Below are positions 1 through 5,085 of a stretch of DNA of 5,085 bases, one piece after another (position 1 is the stretch's first letter; every line of letters begins with the position of its first letter). The notes under the pieces were generated by a model. The model was not told the origin of the DNA, made no database searches, and worked only from the letters and a program-made list of their open reading frames with translations. The stretch is taken from assembly GCA_019136175.1 (NCBI GenBank), contig JAGVUS010000403.1:1-5085 (forward strand), given 5' to 3'. Both the position numbers and the translations under genes were made by a program. The stretch comes from Chloroflexota bacterium. Its GTDB lineage: Bacteria; Chloroflexota; Anaerolineae; Anaerolineales; Anaerolineaceae.

Positions 1-90
1 CATCCCATAATGATTGAAAAAATCCATCAACGTTTGGACTTTGTTCATCAAAGGGTTTCCATCAGGAAAAGATGCGCTTATGAAGGGTGA
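1..90 (+). CDS. possible 3' end of an unrecognised upstream gene (partial)
   Basis: Frame 1 is open from the left edge to a TGA at 88-90, giving 29 residues (beginning HPIMIEKIHQ and ending RCAYEG). The other two forward frames hit stops within the first 17 bases (TAA 8-10, TGA 11-13 and TGA 15-17), so if a + strand gene enters from the left it must be this one. The tail is basic and matches no family I recognise; in particular I do not see a peptide deformylase C terminus, the commonest neighbour of fmt. Its stop would overlap the presumed ribosome binding site of fmt and leave 10 bases before the fmt ATG at 101, which suits an operon. A 30-codon open stretch can occur by chance, so the call rests mainly on context. 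Confidence 0.35.
   Translation, partial: HPIMIEKIHQRLDFVHQRVSIRKRCAYEG
82..90 (+). promoter_or_regulatory. ribosome binding site for fmt (start-deciding)
   Basis: GAAGGGTGA is complementary in part to the 3' end of 16S rRNA and ends 10 bases before the ATG at 101. It supports 101 over the in-frame ATG at 80, whose own upstream match (AGGA at 64-67) is weaker and 12 bases away. The spacing to 101 is slightly long, so the next ATG at 110 is less likely still. Confidence 0.5.
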
Positions 91-100
91 TTGTGTTAAA

Positions 101-1030
101 ATGACAACCATGCAAAAACCACGCATCATTTTCATGGGGTCTCCCGAATTTGCAGTTCCAATTTTGCAGAAATTAATGGAAACCTACCCGGTTGTGGGGG
201 TTGTCACCCAACCGGACCGCCCGTCGGGAAGAGGGCAAATCCCGACCCCCCCGCCTGTCAAACTGCTTGCCAAACAGAACGGGCTGACCATCTTCCAACC
301 TCGTCGTTTGAAGGACCCGGGTGTATACGAGGAGTTGGCATCGCTTCAACCCGACTTGATCGTTGTCGCGGCATTTGGGCAGATTTTGCGGCAGAATATC
401 CTGGACCTACCTGTGCATGGCTGCGTTAATGTGCACGCATCAATTTTGCCAAGGTGGCGCGGTGCAGCACCCATCCAGGCAGCCATCCTTGCAGGAGATC
501 TGCTTACCGGCATCACGATTATGAAGATGGATGCGGGTGTGGATACAGGGGCAATCCTGTCGCAAATCTCAACCCCCATTGATCTTGTAGATACAGCGCA
601 AACCCTGGGGGAACGACTTGCTTTTATGGGCGCGGATTTATTGGTGAATACCATCCCCGGTTACCTGGATGGATCGATACGGCTGATCAAACAGAACGAT
701 GAACTTGCCACCTATGCGCACATGATTCAAAAGGAGCAGGGCGAGCTTGATTTTTCCAGGACAGCTGAAGAATTGGAACGACAAATTCGGGCATTTTTCC
801 CCTGGCCTGGCTCTTATTTCCAATGGATGGACAGCCCCATGAAAGTTCACGCTGCCCGGGTGGAAACCGTTTTGAAGCTTGGCGTTGGTGAGCATGGGGT
901 TGTCGATGGATTACCCGCCATTGGGACAAGCCGGGGTGTTTTGGTTTTGACAAGCGTCCAGCCTGCCGGGAAAAAGGTGATGCCAGGCAGGGATTTTCTA
1001 CGGGGTACCCGTCATTGGTGTTCGCTTTGA
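101..1030 (+). CDS. fmt: methionyl-tRNA formyltransferase
   Basis: This cytoplasmic enzyme transfers a formyl group from 10-formyltetrahydrofolate to the amino group of Met-tRNA(fMet), making the initiator tRNA used in bacterial translation. With the ATG at 101 it is 309 residues, the usual length. The N-terminal catalytic domain has the Rossmann-like opening RIIFMGSPEFA (8-18), the loop QPDRPSGRGQ (37-46), and the family hallmark around NVHASILPRWRGAAP (110-124). The catalytic Asn110, His112 and Asp148 (in MDAGVDTG, 143-150) are all present. The C-terminal OB-like tRNA-binding domain covers about 205-309 and ends in the typical GRDFLRGTRHW. The frame stays open upstream to a TTG at 14, and an ATG lies at 80, but homology begins at about residue 7 and the ribosome binding site favours 101. 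The reductase gene follows after 17 bases. The common partner def is not visible here. Identification is secure; the exact start is less so. Confidence 0.96.
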   Translation: MTTMQKPRIIFMGSPEFAVPILQKLMETYPVVGVVTQPDRPSGRGQIPTPPPVKLLAKQNGLTIFQPRRLKDPGVYEELASLQPDLIVVAAFGQILRQNILDLPVHGCVNVHASILPRWRGAAPIQAAILAGDLLTGITIMKMDAGVDTGAILSQISTPIDLVDTAQTLGERLAFMGADLLVNTIPGYLDGSIRLIKQNDELATYAHMIQKEQGELDFSRTAEELERQIRAFFPWPGSYFQWMDSPMKVHAARVETVLKLGVGEHGVVDGLPAIGTSRGVLVLTSVQPAGKKVMPGRDFLRGTRHWCSL

Positions 1031-1047
1031 TTTGATATCATGGTTGG

Positions 1048-2109
1048 ATGGATATGAACCAAAAATACCGTGTATTGTGTTTTGGGTTGGGAGCGATTGG
1101 AACTTATGTTGGCGGCAGCCTGGCTTTGGTAGGTCACGACGTTGTTTTTATGGAAAGACCCGAATTTGTTCCCGACCTTCAGCAGAATGGACTAACTTTA
1201 CACCTGGAAAACGGGGAGTATCATATTCAACCGCATGTTGTTGGTGCCCTTGGAGATGTCTTAACCCAGAAATTTGATTTTGGAATTGTTGCCCTCAAAT
1301 CATATGACCTGGATCAGCTTCTGCTCCAGCTTGAGCCATTCAAGGACAAGCTTCCACCAATTGTTTGTTTGTTGAACGGGGTGGATAATGAAAGGAAGTT
1401 GATCCATCTTCTTGGAGCAGATCGAGTGATTGCGGGAACCGTGACCAGTGCAGTTGGCAAGCGGGGAAATGGTCAAATTGTTTTGGAGAAAAAGAGGGGG
1501 ATTGGGTTGGCTTCTGGTCATGTGTTATCTGGGGCAATCCATGAGGCGTTTTTGGAAGCCGGGTTGAACAGCCATCTCTATTCTGATGCGAACAGCATGA
1601 AATGGTCCAAAATGCTGACCAATTTACCGGCAAATGCCACGTCTGCCATTTTAAACTGGACGGCATCACAAGTTTATACCAATCGGTTGATTTTTCGCCT
1701 GGAAGTTGCCATGCTTCGTGAAGCCATTTGTGTAATGAAATCGCTACAGATTCCTGTGACGGATCTTCCCCGTACTCCCGTTCGGGCAATGTCCTGGATG
1801 TTCAACCTGCCTTTATGGATCAGCCAGCCGCTCCTTGCCCAAACCCTGGGACGCGGCAGGGGAGATAAAATGCCTTCTTTTCATATTGACCTGCATGGGG
1901 GACGTGGAAAAAGCGAGGTGGATTATTTAAACGGGGCTGTTGTACGGTATGCGACAGATATTGGTCAGATTGCGCCCATTAATGACCGGTTGACAAAGTT
2001 ATTACTTGCCATAACTTCGGGAGCGATTGCGATTTCCGAATATGAAAATCAGCCTGAAAAACTTTATCATGAAATAACCCATAATATCAAGGATTATTCT
2101 TTATGGTAA
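1048..2109 (+). CDS. panE: ketopantoate reductase family protein (2-dehydropantoate 2-reductase)
   Basis: Members of the PanE/ApbA family reduce 2-dehydropantoate to pantoate with NADPH, a step toward pantothenate and coenzyme A, in the cytoplasm. The 353-residue product has the N-terminal dinucleotide-binding motif GLGAIG (13-18), the conserved Lys84 in VALKSYD, and LLNGVDNE (108-115). The C-terminal helical domain has WSKMLTN (186-192) with the presumed catalytic Lys188 and Asn192. It also has PSFHIDL (276-282) and GKSEVDYLNGAVV (287-299), with the conserved Ser and Glu290. All key family residues are therefore visible. It is about 50 residues longer than E. coli PanE (303), and much of the excess lies around 240-285, including a hydrophobic stretch at 249-267. 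The ATGs at 1048 and 1054 are the only starts after the in-frame TGA at 1033-1035; neither has a good ribosome binding site, so translation may be coupled to fmt. Other ketoacid reductases share this fold, so the substrate is inferred. Confidence 0.88.
   Translation: MDMNQKYRVLCFGLGAIGTYVGGSLALVGHDVVFMERPEFVPDLQQNGLTLHLENGEYHIQPHVVGALGDVLTQKFDFGIVALKSYDLDQLLLQLEPFKDKLPPIVCLLNGVDNERKLIHLLGADRVIAGTVTSAVGKRGNGQIVLEKKRGIGLASGHVLSGAIHEAFLEAGLNSHLYSDANSMKWSKMLTNLPANATSAILNWTASQVYTNRLIFRLEVAMLREAICVMKSLQIPVTDLPRTPVRAMSWMFNLPLWISQPLLAQTLGRGRGDKMPSFHIDLHGGRGKSEVDYLNGAVVRYATDIGQIAPINDRLTKLLLAITSGAIAISEYENQPEKLYHEITHNIKDYSLW
2089..2093 (+). promoter_or_regulatory. ribosome binding site for the acyltransferase gene
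   Basis: AAGGA lies inside the last codons of the reductase gene, 9 bases before the ATG at 2103. It supports that start, which overlaps the upstream stop by 7 bases, over the later in-frame ATG at 2130. Confidence 0.6.
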
Positions 2110-3032
2110 AGATCAATCTTGACAGGTTTATGAATTCCAGCAGGATTGGGGTTGGGGTTGGTCTGTTCCTGGGACAGATCCTGCCGCCGCCCATTGGATA
2201 CAAATTTGCTGATTTTGGGGCAAAACTGGTCGCTTGCCGCAGGTCGTCAAAATTAGTTCAGGGTATTCGGCTCAATCAGTGGGTTGTAAGGGGAGGGAAT
2301 TCATCCGGCGCGGAATTAAACCGAGCCGTGACGGCTGTACTCAAGTCGACCGCCAGGGCGTTATATGACTTTTTCCACTTCTACAACAATCCAGATCAAA
2401 TTCGGGAATTGGTGGAATTTACACCAGTTTTCCGGGAATTACTTAATGAAAGGATGAAATATCAACGGGGGATGTTGTTTGTTGCCCCTCACTTGGGATC
2501 ATTCGATTTGGCTGGCGCCAACCTCAGCGTTCGGGGACTGAAGTTCCAGGTTTTATCCTATCCAACACCGACCAGTAGTTATCGTTTGCAAAATCAGATG
2601 AGGGAAAAACTGGGAATTCACATGACGCCATTTACTGTGGAAGCCCTTCAGGAAGCGAGAAAGCGGTTACAGGAGGGGGGGACTGTATTAACGGGATTGG
2701 ATCGTCCATGGGAAGAGTCGAATTATCGACCGCGTTTCTTTGGACGCCCTGCCGCTCTCCCGGTTGCATACATTCAACTTGCCATGCGAACCGGGGTGCC
2801 TGTTTCCGTTGTGGCTACCTATCGTAAACCCAATGGTCAATACTGCCTGGATTGCACAGAGCCGGTCACAATGACTACCACAAAGGATCGGGAAAGTGAC
2901 ATTGTTGAAAATGCAGAAAAGGTATTGAGTTTTGCTGAAAAGTTTATCTGGGAATTTCCAGACCAGTGGTCCATGTTTTATCCCATCTGGCCGGATGCCC
3001 GGGAAGAAATGATTACCAAAAAGGAACAATAA
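2103..3032 (+). CDS. lysophospholipid/lipid A-type acyltransferase (LpxL/HtrB/PatA family)
   Basis: Members of this family transfer a fatty acyl chain to a lipid or glycolipid at the cytoplasmic face of the membrane: lauroyl to lipid A in Gram-negatives (LpxL), or a chain onto phosphatidylinositol mannoside in actinobacteria (PatA). The 309-residue product has a hydrophobic N-terminal segment at 16-32, which may attach it to the membrane. The catalytic HX4D motif is H130-L-G-S-F-D135 in VAPHLGSFDLAG. Further family blocks follow: LDRPW (199-203), FFGRPAALP (212-220), LAMRTGVPV (226-234), and the C-terminal PDQWSMFYPIWPD (286-298), equivalent to the PEQW block. Length is normal and nothing looks broken. 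It overlaps the reductase by 7 bases and is 3 bases from the CDP-alcohol transferase, arguing for co-translation and a shared lipid pathway. The acceptor cannot be read from sequence. If the host lacks lipopolysaccharide, a PatA-like or other glycolipid role is more likely than lipid A. Confidence 0.88.
   Translation: MVKINLDRFMNSSRIGVGVGLFLGQILPPPIGYKFADFGAKLVACRRSSKLVQGIRLNQWVVRGGNSSGAELNRAVTAVLKSTARALYDFFHFYNNPDQIRELVEFTPVFRELLNERMKYQRGMLFVAPHLGSFDLAGANLSVRGLKFQVLSYPTPTSSYRLQNQMREKLGIHMTPFTVEALQEARKRLQEGGTVLTGLDRPWEESNYRPRFFGRPAALPVAYIQLAMRTGVPVSVVATYRKPNGQYCLDCTEPVTMTTTKDRESDIVENAEKVLSFAEKFIWEFPDQWSMFYPIWPDAREEMITKKEQ
3021..3025 (+). promoter_or_regulatory. ribosome binding site supporting a TTG start
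   Basis: AAGGA sits in the last codons of the acyltransferase gene, 10 bases before the TTG at 3036. The alternative ATG at 3072 has no comparable site upstream, so this decides for the rare TTG start. Confidence 0.55.
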
Positions 3033-3035
3033 ACC

Positions 3036-3719
3036 TTGGAAGATCGCTCACAACACACCCGATTGAACCCCATGTTATTGGGAAAACTGGAACGTCCTGC
3101 ACTCAAGTGGTTGGCTGCCAAAACACCTGCTTGGGTCAGTCCTGATTTTTTGACGGTGATTGGTTTTTTAGGATCTGTTGTAGTTTTTGTCGGTTATGTT
3201 TTTACCAACCGGCATCCTGCATTTTTGTGGCTGGCAAGCCTCGGTTTTATCATCAATTGGCTTGGGGACAGCCTGGATGGAACAGTTGCAAGGTATCGCA
3301 ATATTGAACGACCCAAGTATGGTTTTTTTGTTGATCATACCGTGGATGCATTGGATGAAATGTTGGTTTTTCTTGGATTGGGTTTATCCCCCTATGTGGA
3401 TTTTTCCCTGGCGATACTGACGCTGCTGGGTTACATGCTGATGACCGTTTTAGCTTACATCACGACTATCGTCAGTGGTGTTTTTCGGATTGCCTACATC
3501 TCGTTGGGTCCCACGGAAATGCGTGTGATTGCAATCCTGTGCAATACCATTATCTATTTCATTGGGAATCCATCGGTCAAACTTCCAATCATTGGGGTTG
3601 TGGGGTTATACAATATCTTTGTCGGGTGTATTGCAGCTTTGCTTTTTGGTGGGTACATTGTGATTATGTTCCTGAAAGCAGCAGAACTTTCCAGGATCGA
3701 TGAGAAGAAAAAACCTTAA
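3036..3719 (+). CDS. CDP-alcohol phosphatidyltransferase family membrane protein
   Basis: Enzymes of this family move a phosphatidyl or similar group from a CDP-linked donor, usually CDP-diacylglycerol, to an alcohol such as glycerol phosphate, inositol phosphate or serine, forming phospholipid head groups in the cytoplasmic membrane. The 227-residue product carries the metal- and CDP-binding signature: Asp78, Asp81-Gly82, Ala85-Arg86, Gly96, Asp100 and Asp104. All four aspartates are present. Nine residues separate the AR and G elements, where eight is commonest. About six hydrophobic segments are visible (roughly 37-57, 61-77, 107-120, 123-147, 163-178 and 184-213), as expected, and the C terminus is charged (DEKKKP). 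GPTEMR (158-163) may contribute to acceptor-phosphate binding. The TTG start at 3036 is chosen for its ribosome binding site; an ATG at 3072 would shorten the protein by 12 residues without losing the domain. The acceptor alcohol (glycerol phosphate, inositol phosphate or other) cannot be decided here. Confidence 0.9.
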   Translation: MEDRSQHTRLNPMLLGKLERPALKWLAAKTPAWVSPDFLTVIGFLGSVVVFVGYVFTNRHPAFLWLASLGFIINWLGDSLDGTVARYRNIERPKYGFFVDHTVDALDEMLVFLGLGLSPYVDFSLAILTLLGYMLMTVLAYITTIVSGVFRIAYISLGPTEMRVIAILCNTIIYFIGNPSVKLPIIGVVGLYNIFVGCIAALLFGGYIVIMFLKAAELSRIDEKKKP

Positions 3720-3725
3720 AAGGAA

Positions 3726-3730
3726 AAGGA
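3726..3730 (+). promoter_or_regulatory. ribosome binding site for the GH13 amylase gene
   Basis: AAGGA, the second of two AGGA repeats in the 19-base gap after the CDP-alcohol transferase stop, lies 8 bases before the ATG at 3739. The spacing is close to ideal and fixes this start, which also matches where the catalytic domain begins. Confidence 0.7.
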
Positions 3731-3738
3731 ATTAACAA

Positions 3739-5085
3739 ATGACCACACCCGACTGGGTTCAGGATGCAATATTTTACCAAATTTTTCCCGACCGATTCTC
3801 CAATGGTGATAAGTCAAATGATCCGCCCAATGTTATGCCCTGGAATGCCATTCCAACTTCAACCGGATTTTGGGGTGGTGACCTGGCAGGAATTTCCGAT
3901 CACCTGGATTATTTGGAGGATCTCGGAGTCAATGCGATCTATCTAAATCCAATATTTTTGGCAAGCTCAAACCATCGTTACAACACGACAGATTATTTCA
4001 CGATTGATCCCAAGCTGGGAGATACGGACGATTTTCGCACCTTGATTCATAATGCTCACAAAAAGGGCTTGCGGATTATCCTGGATGGAGTTTTCAATCA
4101 CTGTGGGAGGGGCTTTTTTGCCTTCAATGATCTTTTGGAGAACCAGGAAACATCACCGTATCGGGATTGGTTCCACATTTATGGATTTCCTGTCGAAGCC
4201 TACAAGAAAGGAAAGCCATCTACCTATGAGGCATGGTGGGATTTCCCCAGCTTACCGAAATTCAACACCAATAATCCACGTGTTCGGAAATATATTCTGC
4301 AGGTGGCTCGTCATTGGATTGATTTGGGGGCAGATGGCTGGCGATTGGATGTTCCCAATGAAATTGATGATGATGCATTCTGGTCTGAATTTCGATCGGT
4401 TGTAAAGAATGCAAACCCGGATGCCTATCTCTTGGGGGAAATATGGGATGGAAACCCTCGATGGGTGGGGGAAGGTCACTTTGATGGTCTTATGAATTAC
4501 CCTCTGAAACAGGCAATCCTGGATTTTATGAATCGGCATATTGATGCAGCGGGTTTTCAAAATCGGGTTGAAGAACTCTATCGTTTTTATCCTGCCGAGA
4601 ATGGATATGCTATGTACAATCTGCTGGGAAGTCACGACACAGAGCGAATTTTAACGCTTGTGAATGGTAATTTCGAACAGTTGAAACTGATCATGTTGAT
4701 GCAATTCGCTTTCATTGGAGCACCAGCAATTTATTATGGAGATGAGATTGGATTGACAGGGGGAAAGGATCCGGAATGTCGAAAATCTTTCTTGTGGAAT
4801 GAGGGTGAATGGAATCATGAAATCCGGGAGTGGACTAAATCTCTTTGTAAAGCCAGAAGAGATAGTAAAGCTTTGCGGAGAGGATCCATGGAATTTCAGC
4901 ACTCCTCTGTTCCTGGAACAGTGGTGTTGGAACGCCGGTATGAGAATGAATTGGTGACCATTTTTTGTAATTCCTGGCAGAAACCCACCCGGTTATACTT
5001 GGAAATCCCAGAGCTACAGGAGCAATCCGGGAATATGGAGACCTTGGCTCGTACGGGCAGTTGGCGTTTTGACTTTTCCCATTCC
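3739..5085 (+). CDS. GH13 alpha-amylase family enzyme, neopullulanase/cyclomaltodextrinase-like (3' end cut by window)
   Basis: This enzyme likely hydrolyses alpha-1,4 (and possibly alpha-1,6) glucosidic bonds in maltodextrins, cyclodextrins or glycogen fragments. The frame is open for 449 codons to the right edge with no stop. The TIM-barrel domain starts almost at once with DAIFYQIFPDRFSNGD (9-24). Conserved regions follow: region I DGVFNH (116-121), region V LPKFN (172-176, close to the MPKLN of neopullulanase-like enzymes), region II GWRLD (200-204) with nucleophile Asp204, region III GEIW (233-236) with acid/base Glu234, and region IV GSHD (297-300) with Asp300. IGAPAIYYGDEIG (326-338) and GGKDPECR (341-348) follow. 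The C-terminal beta domain begins near 385 and is incomplete. There is no signal peptide, so the enzyme is probably cytoplasmic, and no N-terminal CBM34 domain, which many subfamily 20 enzymes carry. It starts 19 bases after the lipid gene and may be co-transcribed. Exact specificity is uncertain. Confidence 0.93.
   Translation, partial: MTTPDWVQDAIFYQIFPDRFSNGDKSNDPPNVMPWNAIPTSTGFWGGDLAGISDHLDYLEDLGVNAIYLNPIFLASSNHRYNTTDYFTIDPKLGDTDDFRTLIHNAHKKGLRIILDGVFNHCGRGFFAFNDLLENQETSPYRDWFHIYGFPVEAYKKGKPSTYEAWWDFPSLPKFNTNNPRVRKYILQVARHWIDLGADGWRLDVPNEIDDDAFWSEFRSVVKNANPDAYLLGEIWDGNPRWVGEGHFDGLMNYPLKQAILDFMNRHIDAAGFQNRVEELYRFYPAENGYAMYNLLGSHDTERILTLVNGNFEQLKLIMLMQFAFIGAPAIYYGDEIGLTGGKDPECRKSFLWNEGEWNHEIREWTKSLCKARRDSKALRRGSMEFQHSSVPGTVVLERRYENELVTIFCNSWQKPTRLYLEIPELQEQSGNMETLARTGSWRFDFSHS

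Noticed and set aside
14..100. In-frame extension of fmt upstream to a TTG at 14 or an ATG at 80.
   Set aside because: The family homology begins just after the ATG at 101/110, the added residues look unlike any Fmt N terminus, and GAAGGGTGA at 82-90 supports 101.
1340..1789. Long open stretch on the - strand inside the ketopantoate reductase gene (149 codons).
   Set aside because: It lies wholly antisense to a gene with clear conserved motifs, and its translation shows no recognisable family pattern.
2143..2161. G-rich repeat (GG, GGGG, GGGG, GG runs) near the start of the acyltransferase gene, a possible weak G-quadruplex.
   Set aside because: Only two-layer stacking is possible, and the repeat is explained by a Gly-Val-Gly-Val-Gly coding stretch in a hydrophobic segment.
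2675..2681. Run of seven G that could be a frameshift or sequencing-slip site.
   Set aside because: The acyltransferase frame continues through it with conserved motifs on both sides (HX4D before, FFGRPA and PDQW after), so no shift is needed.
3720..3738. Possible terminator or promoter between the CDP-alcohol transferase and the amylase.
   Set aside because: The gap is only 19 bases, has no inverted repeat or T-run, and is occupied by the ribosome binding site.
4052..4405. Alternative + strand frame open inside the amylase gene, with a matching - strand stretch at 4252-4635.
   Set aside because: The amylase frame contains conserved GH13 regions across this whole interval, so these are shadow frames.

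Overview
The window holds five genes or gene fragments, all on the + strand and tightly packed, plus a short open tail of something upstream. The coding content is ordinary bacterial core and lipid metabolism with roughly balanced base composition. No tRNA, rRNA, CRISPR array, insertion sequence or convincing terminator is visible. The host is a bacterium. My best guess is a Chloroflexota (Anaerolineae-like) lineage, because the ketopantoate-reductase C-terminal half (K-M-P-S-F-H-I-D-L followed by G-R-G-K-S-E-V-D-Y-L-N-G-A) and the CDP-alcohol transferase look like forms I associate with that phylum. This is recognition from memory, not a search result.

Layout. Positions 1-90 are an open tail in frame 1 of an unrecognised upstream gene. 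Positions 101-1030 encode methionyl-tRNA formyltransferase (fmt), which formylates the initiator tRNA. After 17 bases comes a ketopantoate reductase-family protein (1048-2109), longer than the E. coli enzyme. It overlaps by 7 bases a lipid A biosynthesis/PatA-type membrane acyltransferase (2103-3032). Three bases later a TTG-initiated CDP-alcohol phosphatidyltransferase begins (3036-3719). After 19 bases an intracellular neopullulanase-like GH13 alpha-amylase starts at 3739 and runs off the right edge without a stop.

How the genes fit together. The spacing suggests one transcription unit with no internal room for a promoter of normal size, although promoters inside coding sequence cannot be excluded. 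The acyltransferase and CDP-alcohol transferase are the pair most likely to share a pathway: one builds a phospholipid head group on a CDP-diacylglycerol-type donor and the other adds an acyl chain to a lipid or glycolipid. This resembles the actinobacterial phosphatidylinositol mannoside cluster (PI synthase, acyltransferase, mannosyltransferase), but in different order and with a glycoside hydrolase where a glycosyltransferase would be expected. fmt, the reductase and the amylase have no obvious biochemical link to that pair. I see no clearly novel system; the lipid gene pair and its setting are the most interesting part.
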